A stretch of DNA of 64,000 nt from the NCBI GenBank assembly GCA_034687125.1, contig JAQGBZ010000221.1:1-64000 (forward strand). Reading direction: 5' to 3'. This DNA comes from Neelides folsomi (Eukaryota > Arthropoda > Collembola > Neelipleona > Neelidae). Shown one piece after another: positions 1 to 23,872 of the stretch. Below the pieces are notes generated by a model, which saw only the letters and a list, made by a program, of their open reading frames with translations, had not been told where the DNA came from and did no database searches. The position numbers were made by a program, and so were the translations under genes. The stretch's first letter is position 1; each line of letters opens with the position of its first letter.

Positions 1-3000
1 GAGCATTTATAACTTGATAACAATAAATTAATGTAATGATTCATTTTTGAAAACCTTTAGAAACGCTCAAAATAAAAGTCTTTTCCGAATCTTCTCCCTT
101 TAGATTACTAATTCCCATATGTATAAATATGATTACTATGCATCTGCATGAATTAAGATAGTATTTATATGTAGATAAGTATTATAAATAAAACATTTGG
201 ATATTTATTATATTCAAGATATGTATGAAGGAGACATTTATAATACAGGTAGCTTGAAGTGGTTGCTTTAAGTATTCTCGAATCTTTTAATGGATGTCAA
301 TGTCAACCATGTCGTTTTAAAGCATTTATCTTACCTTGTGTGCATTTTTGTATGAATTTATAATAAACATTCCTTGGGTTGAGAACTTCATGTTTGGCCA
401 ATGAACAAGTCAAGTAAAAATGTTGAAATTGGAACAAGAAAAAGTTATTCATTGTTGTTTCCTGAGTAGTTGTGGGTTTTAAGATTGAATGACTGATAGC
501 CCTCCTCATGAACCGAATAGAACCCAAATCCGCCTCTCGTATAATAAGCCAAATAAACCACAAAAAAGGTAGGCGGTGATTGAAGTGTCAGCTGCTTCTT
601 AATTCTTAACTGTGCTGTGCCTGTCTGAATCTTTCGTGAATGGAAAAAGTGTTTTAGCAAACCACCTTGTTAAATACAAGTGCAAATGTGAGTGTAAATG
701 TCCGTGCAAATCTATGCTTAAATGCGAAATGTATCAAGGTGTAATTAGAGTTGTAGTAGGAACATTTATATAAGGAAAACTGCTCCAAACAATGGTCAAC
801 TCATTATATTGTCTTGTACGAGTTAAATGTCGAACTTGAGGAGTTTCGTGATGAGAGGGGGAAATGCATTGTGTGGGGCTGAGCAGAGCTTAAACCAATT
901 ATTAAACAACACTTTTGCATAGACATTTAGAGAATGATGAAGGGAATGAAAGTTTCATCTCCGTCCTTCGTCATCCTCCGTCTCGTCTCCCTCGTAATTA
1001 TCATGAAGAGATTATTCCTTATTATCATTTTCTGAATGATCTCCACCTTATTATCACGCCTAAATGCCCTCATTAGGCAGCCTTGCACTTGCGAACTTAT
1101 TCCCATCTCCACATCGCATCTTGAGGAAAATTACGAGTCAAAGATGAGAATGAGACTTTCTTTATTTTAATTAAAGTGGTCGAGTGAAACAATGAAGGAA
1201 GACTCATACTCAACATCTTAATTAACTTAACGAACCCAGTTTTCATCTTTAAGCCCAATTTCCGTTTTGGTCAATTAACACGGCCCAATTTAACTACCTT
1301 GCCAAAATTTGCAAGTCTCAATTAAATTTTTTTGGCATTTCCTTCTTAAAACTGAACTTTACTTTACCATTATGATTCTTGTACATTTAACATAAAATAT
1401 AAAAATCTCTGACCATTATTAAACATAGTACTATATACAGTTAAACGTAGTTTATGACCATTTACTAAAATGTTTTGTCTCGTATATAATCAGAATAATC
1501 AGACAATCAAGCTGAAATTAAAGTGGAGCTAAAGTCTGAAAGCGTTAATAATTTTTAAATTTTTCTGTTACTAAATTCGAGGTTCGATATTTGATTTTCG
1601 GAAAGGTATTTTACTAAAAATGATTTGTGTGGTTTTCTTGGAATTTTCCACGCATTCACGACTATTTAGAATGGCCGTGGTAAAAAGCGACAGAGTAATT
1701 TACTCTTCTTCGGTGTCTCTCAAAACTCTTTTAAATCTCTCATTCCTTTCATCTTCATTGTCCCAAATTCCAATTTTGCTTCACCTCATTGTTTCAGTAG
1801 CCCAGTAAACTCCCTGTAAATCTTCAACTCAAGCCCATTTACACGGATATGGCGGTGAAGTGCGAAGGAAAGAATTCACACTCGGAACATTTTCGAGGCT
1901 TCGAGGTCTGAAGGCGAAATGTGCTAATTTCCCTAATCACTCCGTCGATGAAGACAGAACTGGAAATGATTATAAACCATCTCAAACTCATTCTTTTACG
2001 ACGAACGTATAAAACACGGTGATTGAACATCCTCCCATCATGATGCATCGGCTAACGTGTTTTTTATGATCTGGTAGAACTTCCATTTTAACAAGGAACT
2101 CACTTAACGATTTTCAAATTACTCATTAATTCTCCTACTAGCTGCAATACAACTTATAGAAATATAAATTTCAAAATTGAAGGATCATTCATTTTTAGTA
2201 GGCCGGTTCGGCTCATTGGCAAAAAAAATGTTTCTAGGTTTATGAACCATAAGGAAGGAAACTCTCAAGTTCATTCAGCATTCGATAAATAAATACTTGA
2301 GGGCAAATTTGCAAATTTATTTCAAATGTCTTTGGCTTGGTAATGGAATGTTGATGTTCATTCATCCATATTTATCTTTATTTAACAACCATCTGCTCAT
2401 TAGGGTGTTTACTCTCATTTTTCCGGATGAGGTTTCCCTTTGGTAAAAATTGAGATTAATTGATTTCACTTATTCCTGCACTCATTCAGACTAATTTGCA
2501 ACTTGATATTTGATTGTTAAATGGGATTTGGCTGTTTAAATGAATATTTTCATAATATTTGTGCTCCGTTACATACAAATGAACTGCAGAATGATGAAAC
2601 ATTTTATAAACCACTGTTGATGATTTTAACATAAAAAGGAACTTCATGGCTTGGATTTTCAATACTCATCTGTGCAGGGTTAAATAAGCCAGATCCTGTA
2701 AATGTATTTATCTGTGTATTTCACCGTATCTAAATTCAGAATTGGGCTACGGAAGGTTGTACATCTTAAAAGAGGTTCAGCGGAGGAAATTGTTAAATGG
2801 CCTTTTGACTCCTTCTTCGTCTCTACAATATTCTTGCAATGAGATGGTACTTAAATGGGAAGTAGAGTGAAGCGTAAGGAAGCCTTTTGACAATTGCATT
2901 CACAAATTCACAATCTCGTGTTGTTGTGAGTCTGATCATACTTTACTTTATTATTATCATCTCCTACCTCTGACTTCACAACACTCCTAATCGAGGCCCA

Positions 3001-6000
3001 AACAAATGTCAAGAGACGACTGTGACGAAACCAGGACTTGGATCACAATGGCTCTTTTTCAATTTCTCATATATGAACCTACCAAAGATTGCAAATTGCT
3101 GTCTCCATGTTGAGAGTGTGATTGTGTGGGTATGGAGAGTGGGTAAGTGAATTCTCATGTCAAATCGACAGAGTTGTCCATTACAATTCAACTCTGGTTC
3201 AGTAGGAGGTCGGAGGCTCGTGGAAATAAATTGGGCCAAGTGAAGAAGACGTCGTTCCTCTTCATCACTCCATTGTCAATTGTGTTTTCCGAGGTTCTGC
3301 TTGATACCAAGAATAGATGTGCTATTTGATCTCTAAATTCTATATTCGGTATCATGTACAGCTATGTTCATATTACATTCATACATTTAAATTATAGGTA
3401 AATACAGTAAATTTATATTATGTGTTATTATTTATTTTATGTTCTGTAGTTTGTGATTTACAATAATTTGCATCGTTAAAATTATCATTTATGCACAATA
3501 TTAGATTTAGCTTTAGCTTTGAATTTGCTCATGTTTGCAATAAATCACATATAACTTCAGATGTTCTAATATAGTTAGAGTGCAGAAGACTCTCAGAATT
3601 CTCCTTTGATGTTTGATGCTTTGTAATGATGGTAAATAATATGCTTCTGGAGGATGAAGGGGGAGGAAGGAAAATTGCATCTTCGATTTGAATTCCTCCG
3701 GCGAATGTGTAAGGGGAGTTTTTCCTCCTTTTGCCTCTTTGAGGTCTTTGAAGTTCCGAAATTCTCATGATTTGAGATGCAGTGGATTCTGTGGATGATT
3801 ACTTCATTAAACTTCCCTTTAACTCAAATGAATGAATCCTTTCATATCTCGTCGTCCATTCACTTCCTACCCACGACGAGGAAATTGCTGATTTCTGATA
3901 TAAATCCCCTTCCTTCGCCACAATTCATATTCAGCCCCGGCCCTCCCGCTTAATTATTCCTTGTAAATGGTCCATTTGATCGGAAAGGAAAGCAAGGGAT
4001 GACCTTGAAGTTGGTCGAGAGTTCTTTGAAAAAATTAATGAGCTTCATTCAATTTTATTCCTAATCTGACCATGTTCGCCTTGCTAGCTACAATGAATGC
4101 GATTAGTTCTCAGAAAACTTTTTTAAAAGGTTAGAAGCCGTCAGAACTATAGTCAAATTTTGAATAAGCCTTTAGATATTGAATAAAATAAAATACTGCA
4201 TACTTACTATACATTTTACATAAAATATTTATGAAAACTATATTAATTGTATGAAAATATGTTTACAAAATATAAATAATATGTATATGGTAGGATATGT
4301 GCTTCAAGTATTAGTACTTGCATATCATATTTTATTAAATATAACTTAATCCTCATGTAAATATCAAATGAGATCCGGCCTAATGAAATATTTACATTTC
4401 TAATCTCAACTACTCAACACAAAAAATCAATAAATATTTCCTCCCGGACTTGTGAACTCTCCTAATCTCCTTATTATATGATTACTTATGAACGAAAGAG
4501 GATTTTTATATTAGAAGGATGGAAAGGGGAATACCAATGGTACATTGAATTTGATTCCTTCTGCTCTTTTAAATCTCATCCGTCTCGTCTCGTTTTTATC
4601 TTTGGCATTTCCCTGCTCTCTACACCATCCCTCTATTATACGAACCATCAGAGTTTCAGAGTAGGGCATTTGGTGACTGAATACAGTTGTTATCGGTTAA
4701 ATTTCTTATCTGTGAGCCGGAATGGAAATGAAACTCGATCACGAGAGAATTGTAAATAATAATAATGCTGTTTAAAAAGAGAGATTATACTTTCAGAGAT
4801 TTGTACAGCAGGGGAGTTAATGGAGAATTGTACAAATTCTAACTATTCACATTTCCTTACATTTATAACTGAATAAATACATCGAATATCTTTAAATAAT
4901 CCATATTATATACAAATTTATTTTGATATACAAACTTCCTTATACACTCACAATAATTACAAACTTCAAACAGACGCTTTTCATTCATTCAGCATGTGAA
5001 CTACACTTAGTAATCATGTGTGTATTGGAATCCTGATAGTCAATATTGGATTTTTTGTATTTATTGTTACTAATATTAAGTAGGGCTTTGAAATGCGTGT
5101 ATGAACCCAAAGCAAGTTGTAAGCTTTTTGTAATACTTTGGAATTAGATTTTGATAATCTCACTATTTTTTATACCACTTATCTCTTCAACATGGAGCAC
5201 TATGTCATTCTACTCATGTTTAAGCTTAATTTTTGTTTTGTACTATAATTCCTTTTGTAATTCCAATATTTAACCCAAATATTCACTTATAGAAAATAGA
5301 CACAATAAAATGTTGATAGGTTTATCATTAATTCTACAGTGTACTCTATTCAGTTACAGATTTCGATGGATTAGGGAATGATACTTGTTGAGATATTGTA
5401 ATCGATATGGAAATGCACTCACTTGACATCTTTAATCACAAAAGGTACATTACAAAATCTGGGCGTTAAACATAATCAAAATCCATAAAAATTCCAATTT
5501 ATTCAAGTGTTAAATTCTAATTAAATTCTCATATTTCTGCATAAAGTTATTAAGTTTGCTGTCAGAAGACGTGTATGAAATGTGTAATAAATGGAAAAAG
5601 TTTTTATATTGAACATAATAGAGGTTTGAAGCTCTAACAATAAGTATTTTTTTCATAAAATTTCTTCTTCGTTGAACTTGGATTCTATTCCTAAAGCCGA
5701 AACCTTGTGGAGGGATTTTTCCTTATAAAGCTCCTTGTCTAGCTCCTTGGTTGGGTGTATATTCCAATACATACCTGCACGAAAAAGTTGTTACACATCT
5801 CTCGTCTACAAACTATTGTGGGAGAGTCAAATGATTTGATTCCGTTTCGGCAGCTGCACATCTGCGAGAACGTGAGTGAATTGAACTTTGCATTATCTCT
5901 CCTATGTACATACCTAAGAAATCCCCCCAAGCACACTGCACTATAATATATTTGTAATATTGCAACCCTTCTCAAATATAAAAATCCAAAAAGATCAAAG

Positions 6001-9000
6001 CCAATATCTGTACAGGTCTGTAAGCATGAAGGCATCCATGATATGTACCACAAATATGAAAATGATCTTTGCAATGCTCATTTTTGCACACAGCTAGACT
6101 TTATACGACGTAGTCAAAAATACCATTCCAAATTCGCTTCGTAATAAAATAACACACATAAGGACGGCTGTGAAACTAAAAAAAATCTCTAAAACTCCAA
6201 TAGTAGAACTCTCTGTACATCCAAATTATTATGTGTTGTGTCTATCTTAAATAAATATAACAGATTCTAACTATCACGCGTTAAACTTTATGAACAAATT
6301 CCGATAAAGATTTACTTGAACGAAAAAATAAAATCTTTATACATTATCATTTACCATTGCAATTTACAATACATGTATCTATAAAATATATGTACTGTAT
6401 GTATGTATAATTGTATAGGTATACCCGTATAAACATAGGTATTTAATACAATATTAAATATAAATATGTGCATTATAAGAATTTCATCCATCTTTGAATC
6501 GGTCGATGAATATCATACAATAAGAGAAATATTAATTGGAGTGCGAAGGAATTACAATTCCACATTGTGTTTGGGCCATTCCAAACTGTTGAGTAAATAA
6601 AATGATTTTAAACTTTTTCTCTTCCTCGCACAGCCGAGCGGTCAAGGAGAGAATTTGGAAGAAATGCAGAAAAGTGATGTTGGAGGTTGAGTAATTTCAA
6701 TCTAAGAAGTTCAAGCATGTTTTGGGGGGAGGTTTTATTAGTCAAAGAATGGAGTCAATTCGCTTAATTCTGCATTCGAGAGTGAATCGTACCAGCAGGA
6801 TTGGAGGAAGAGCGTAAACCCATATGAGTAAAATCTCATGGGTCTATGGAGTGTATGGAGTTCATATGCTTCATATCGTCGCAAAGCCTTCGCTTGAGCG
6901 AGATTTGAACCATGGAAGGTAGTGGATATATGAGCAAGTTAAAAGGTAGGAGATTTCGGTCATTCGCCTCTCCCTTGAGGAATCGAACCGTGGATTGGTG
7001 GGTAGGTTTTTTTACTCCCCGACTCTCCTCAGGGACTCCTTATCCTTTACAATAGAAGTGAGGAGAGTCAACAACTCTCGGCCCAACACCTTCTTGAACG
7101 AGAACAGTTCTTGGCCGCCTACACTCCTCCACACTCATCGTCTCTTCCTCCTTCCATCAAAGCGGTGGGAAGGATGTCCATAAGAAGCCCGCAATAATAA
7201 CCTGGAACTTCCGACCCGAGGACTTTAACCCCTTACTTGGGCCAAACACATCGCCCCGTACACGTGGGTTGGTTCCTGGAACGTTTCCCCACTCCACCCA
7301 ATCCGTAAACTGATGTAACAATCCTCTTATTATTATTCTTCAGTCCTCTTCATTGCTCATCGCTTGCTGCAATTGTCATTCTTAAGTTTGACACATGAGA
7401 AGCAAGACGTGTTCTATTGCTCGCAAACCAATTGAAAACGTTTAAGTGCTCCATTTTCAAAAACAATCAACAGTTTTACAGATAAGTAAGTAATAATTAA
7501 ATTGTTATTTTTGCAAACTTCTTATCTCTTCCAAATTGTAGTTATAATTATTTATTTACAATATACCTACTGCAGTATATGATTTAAAATAACTTTTATA
7601 GCTCTGTGAGAAATAACTCGTATTTAGTAATAAAGGTTTAGTTTATTTTAGACATTTAAAGGAGTTTAAGGACAACTGTAAAATATTGTATGAGTGATTC
7701 ATTGAGCTTGTAAGAAACTTTTGTTGTGTCACATGTGCTAATAGACCTGAGTGAGTTTACCTTTTGGGTTGATTATATTCTTTGGGTGACTCACTTTCAG
7801 TCGAGGGATCAAAGGACTGGAAAAGATAAAAAGGACCTTTTAGGTTTTACGCCTCTTTGGAGGAAAAAGACCCATTTTTATCAAATACCCTTTCACCCAA
7901 AACGTCTTGGGCCAGAACGTCCTGACGTCTTAGGCCTTGCATGTTCAAACTCGATTGTTGAACCTTCAGGGCACTTGGAATTTACACGTTGAACAACTTG
8001 GGCTCTTCGGCCCAGTTGCACCCGGACTTTGTAAGTGGAAACATTCATTAAACTTTATTCGACTTTCGTACGTAAGAGCAATTACTTGTTAACAGTTTAT
8101 TTTATTATTTGTTTTATCTTCTAATAGTTGAACATTTATTGGTTAATTGTAAGAACTACTTACCTTGTAACTATTTACCTTTTAATTCACTTCTCATTAC
8201 ATCCCAACTTTAATATCCAATTTGATACAAACTTGGAACTTGCATTATTAATTATTTGGAAATAAGTTTGAACTTGAGAATAATATTTCCAAGTTCGAGA
8301 TGTAGTGAATAAAAAAGAAAAGTAGCTGGGAAAGATTTTTTCAGAATTCTCCATTTAAAGAATTTCTGGAAATTTTGTACTTGACTTATTTTTTTGCGAA
8401 TACTTCTCAGGCTTCTCGTTAGAAAAAGAAGTTGAGCGGAGATTGGAAAGGAGGTTGACGTAAAAGAGATTTCAATGGAATTGATTTCCGTCTCGATCCA
8501 TTTAAGGTTATTCTTATAAAGAAAAATGATTTAAAAATTGATTCGTGTAGTTGGTTCAAGAATACATATACGACTACATGGTCTAAGCCCTGTAATACTC
8601 TCATTTACACTCCCAGTATAATTATATTGTGATTTCTTGAAGGGTATATGTATTATGTACGAGTACAATAAATACCCAATGGACGTTATCTAAAAGCTAT
8701 TTCAATCACATTGACTTTATAGCTCTTGTTAGCTCGAAGGAGTAAAAGTAGCCTTAAAGCCTTAAAGGCTAAAGGTTCCGAATAAAAGGTGACCTGAGAC
8801 TTTTGTAATCTTTTGAACAATGGTAGACACATAAGAAACTCATGGTGTCCCTTCTTATAAATATATTTACTTATTTACTTCCTGCACATAGAGGTTACAT
8901 TGCAGATTGAAAGAAACGTGGGAACGAAAAAAGGAATCTCACACAGACTGAGTGGAGCAACAAGTTGGAATTGTTGGGATGTATTCGGTTCAAGCTCCTG

Positions 9001-12000
9001 CAAGAGTTGAACTCCCATCGGCTTACCTATTTTATTAATTTCAAGTTCCTCGCTCTCTCACACACACGCTACATTTCAAAAAAATATTCTAAGATTGTAA
9101 TATATGAAATATATAAGAACTTGACATGTGAGTTTATAACTTTATTATATAACTCATCAATTTTTTCATCCTTGCTTTCGGAAGAACTTTGGTCCTTTTT
9201 CCTCACACAAGATTATTACTACAAAAACGAGAAGTTGATTATGTGTGCAATTTGTGCAAGTTTCAAACTTTTTATATTTATTTAATATGAAGTTTTAAAA
9301 TGAGTAAAATGAATAATATAAAGAATAGTTGTTAATAATTCAAATTCTTGCATGCGATAAGATTGTTAATAACATGAAAGTCATGGAACGAAGATAAAGT
9401 TTAAATAGGTCCATTCATGGGGAGTTGAGATGAAGAGATTTTATAAAATATTTTTATTTTGACAAGGGTAATGTAAAGTGGGAATGAGGTAGAAGGGCCA
9501 GTGTCAAATTCTGTATGTCACATACCTGGAGGTTAATAAGGGCACGTTCGATTTTGTCATGAATCGAGAGGGAATTTGGGTCCCGTGTGCTCTTGCCCTC
9601 ATTTTTCCGTTGATTTAACCAAAATCTCATTTATCCGACATTTGGACCGAAACTCTCGTTGACTCACATTGAAATCGAAAGTCAAAGCCATCACTCGCCT
9701 TTTCCTCTCCCTTGAGGATTCATCTCAAGTGTGATTATTGCCAAAAAAGTGGAAATAAGTCATCTTTTATAAGTACAGTTTCGTGTGTTTGGGTTTCACT
9801 TCAATTCCATCTGTTTGGAATAAGTAGGTGAGTGAGGAGGAATAATTATTACTGTTTTTCCTTACATTATTTTTCTATCTTAATACATTTATTCTTAATG
9901 TTAATTACTTTTCCTTAATTATCTGTAAGCAAGAAATAATGGTATTTTATTGTTGTATTTATCTTATCTTTTTTGTAATTTCTTTTGACTTTTACTCGTT
10001 CCACTACTGGTAGTGCTATTATTAAGTATTATTTAGCAAAGTGACACAAAAGAGTCACGAAGTTGTGAGTTTGTAAAGAGATTTTTAACTCCTTCTTCAT
10101 TGCGTACCTGCCTTCTTAAATTAATTAGCTAGCAATAAAGAGCCCAGGACAAAGATCGGGCAATTTGAATGAAAAATCTTAATTAATCCCTTTAGGATTT
10201 AATCCCTTCATTGTGTCATTTGGAGATTTAGGTCATTAGTTTAAATTATAAGTTGAGCTTATGAGGAATTCTCTTAAGAGGAATTTATCCCTTATGAGTA
10301 AATTAGCGAGTTTGTGGTGAATTGGGAGAATGATGCAAAAAGGTATGTTCAGATCCTTTAGACTTTAGATGTTCTTCATCCCAAAAGGAATAGAAAGTTC
10401 GAGGCTTCATGCGATATTAAATAGAGATAGCCAAAGAGCCATTTATTTCCACATAATTCACTCGGTTGTAAAATGGTGGCTAATAATAATAATAATAATG
10501 GCGATAAATAAATACTTTTACTTCCATGTGGAATGAGAAAACGGAACAGTGAGAGTTGCACTGAAGTAATAGGGAAATTTTATCAATGTTACCTTTATAA
10601 AATGCGTTAGGGCTCGAATTAGTTAAACTCTATCTTTGTACAATAATTACTTACCTGGGGACGTTGACAGTATGCATTACCAGTCTATTTATACCTGTGT
10701 AGTAGGAAATGTCCATTAAGGAAATTGATTAATGCGGATGAAACTTTAAAATGTCTCATTTAATGCACTTGTGATTTATGGCGTGTGTGGAATTCTTACC
10801 TGGCTCTGTCTTCCACAGAGATTCTCATTCAATGCCTTTGTGAAAGTAAAAGGAGTCGCGTCTTAAAGCTCGTATTACCTTTTTTACAGCTCCTGTAATA
10901 TTAGTTTCATTTAATTCTTTAAATCTCTCTTGTTCGGATCTCATAACAATAAATTTTTTATGCGTATGTCACTCTTTTAAGGGAATGTCGTGATTTTAAC
11001 ACAATTCGGCTCAATTTAAAAACAAGGTGTATTTACTTTACCTCGTTTTCAGAAAAGAAATTCAGGTTAATTTATTTATTTTAGCGTTTAAGCATCTTTA
11101 GGATTGTTTTCTTATTTATCTGTTTACCAATTTGTTTTTTTTTTCAAACTTTATATTGCTTGTGATGAAATCTATTGAAAACTTTATGATTGAAAGTAAA
11201 TTTTGCATTTAATCAAATGAAACATGTATACAAATACAATAGGTGCATATTCATAATAGATACTTCGAGATAATTTTGGCTTTGTTGTTAAATGTATAAA
11301 TTAGATTGCATCATTTACTAAACGTCATTTGCGACTCTTTTCCCTAATTTGCAATAACTTTTGAATTTAATAATAGAAATCGAGCGTCATTGCGATTCAT
11401 TTTACAAAGTTCCATTATTTATGTTTAACATCTTGTTAGCGAATTATTGCTATCATTTTACCGTTAGTTTAAAAGCAAATTCCCTCCATGTCAAATATTG
11501 TTCAGTCTGTAAATTGGCCAACTTTGAAAATAATAACGATGCTATAGATAATGCCAAATGGATGAGCTAAATAGAAACATAGTTCACTACGCATATTGTA
11601 TATTTTGTCATCATTTCTTCGCATTTATCAGATCGAATTTACGAAGTAGAAAACTTTTCCAAAACAATATTTGTACGTCTCTTGTTTAACTTTCTCATAT
11701 AACGTGAAAAAAGACGCAGTTTAGTTTTTGGCAAAGAGGTTTTGTTTCAAATGACACCTTCTACTTTTCCCTATGAGTTCCCAACCTTTCACAATAAATG
11801 TTATTCGAAGTCGTGTAATGAAATAATGATATTACAAAACGATTTGAAACTTTATAATGGAGCGGAACTTGGTCTGAAACAGCAAAAGACTTGGAGTACA
11901 ATAAATTTTATTCGCATGCATATAAGGGTATTTGAGGCAAGCAGGACGGAACGGTAATGCAGGATAAGTGCAAGGTATTATTTGCACTTACTCTCACACC

Positions 12001-12547
12001 AACCATCGTTTTTTCCACACTCAACAGAGTAAATAGAGGGAAATGTCATTGGGTTGCAAAAGTTTGTTTTGCAAAGTAGCGTTACATTTTTCTCCCATAT
12101 CTTTCGCACACAACCTCCGTTCGCCAACTTGGATTCGCCGATTACATTGCAATTTATACTTTTCCGATGGCTCATGATGATAAAACAATTGCGTGGGAGA
12201 ACTTTACTCATCCAAATGTAGAGGAATTATATTTATTAGGTGTTATTGACACGATGAGTTCAAATGTTTACTTAGATTTTTATTGATTCCTTAATGTCCT
12301 CATGAATTACTTACTAAAGATAAGATTGTCTAGCCGAAATTGATCCTACTGATAAACCATAATGCCAACAATTAAATGCTAATGATAAGTTAGTGATGTG
12401 TAAATGTCTCATTCTGTATTTTTGAACGAGTCATAAGGAGAATAACTAAAGAAGCTCTATAGGTAAAGAAGTACAGTAGTTATCATTAATGAAGTTAATT
12501 TCCAAGTTAATTTTGGAAGGTTATTAAAATTGATTGTTTTTCTCCAG
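1..12547. other. AT-rich region without a recognisable gene, upstream of the DYRK kinase
   Basis: I see no open frame here with family resemblance, and the frames present are short, isolated and lack coherent splice partners. The first coding exon of the downstream kinase starts directly after a good 3' splice site (tctccag, ending at 12547). At least one untranslated or upstream exon therefore probably lies in this stretch, but I could not place it. A (TAA)6 microsatellite is at 10481-10499. Promoter, enhancers and 5'UTR introns of the kinase are the most likely content; this is inference. Confidence 0.5.
10481..10499. repeat. (TAA)6 microsatellite
   Basis: Six uninterrupted TAA/AAT units lie in the gene-free region upstream of the kinase. 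Confidence 0.9.
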
Positions 12548-23239
<10,692 letters not shown>

Positions 23240-23623
23240 TCACTTCCTTCCCCCCCACAAATCAATCTCTCTCCTCTTTCGATACAAATACTTAAGTTTT
23301 CTGTTTACAAACCACGTTTTTCTTTTGTTTTTGTGAAGACGGTCAAGAGTTTTAAAAAGTTTTTCTACCATGCACGTGATCTCTTTTAATAATATTTCGT
23401 AAGGAATGGCGTTTTCTTTTTTTGCGACTTTCAATTCATTCACTCTTTGAACCTAATCAATTCCTCGCACTTTAAAGATTCCTAATTAACTATTTATTAT
23501 TACTATTAATTATATACTTTGAGCCTAATTTGTACAATTGATGTAACTCTTTAGCATTACCTGAAATGAATTGTTAAAATATAGATAAAATCATTTTCTG
23601 AATAATAATGTTATTTGTGTATG

Positions 23624-23629
23624 AATAAA
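23624..23629 (+). terminator. Candidate poly(A) signal of the DYRK gene
   Basis: AATAAA lies 385 bp after the stop codon; another AATAAA is at 23766-23771. The convergent FAST-kinase gene has TTTATT (AATAAA on minus) at 23678-23683, so the two 3'UTRs may overlap. Which signal is used is unknown. Confidence 0.4.
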
Positions 23630-23872
23630 AGTGTAATAATTATATTGCAAGTTGGCTATTTGAGAGATTATAATTCGTTTATTATATTTATACTTAAATA
23701 TTATTGTTAGTGAAATAGAGCACTGTTGATATCCTTATTATTATATTTTAAATTACTCGAATGAAAATAAAGAGTTTACAAAAGTTTGCATTATTGCTGA
23801 GATGATGAAGGTCGAAATTGAGGATTTTTGTTCAAGTCTCGTTGTTGTGGATGATTAGAAAAATAAAAAAAG

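Noticed and set aside
6901-6989. Two tRNA B-box-like motifs on minus (AGATTTGAACC at 6901-6911 and GGAATCGAACC at 6979-6989 on plus)
   Set aside because: The T-stem does not pair in either case and no A box, anticodon arm or acceptor stem could be built, so neither tRNA nor tRNA-derived SINE is supported.
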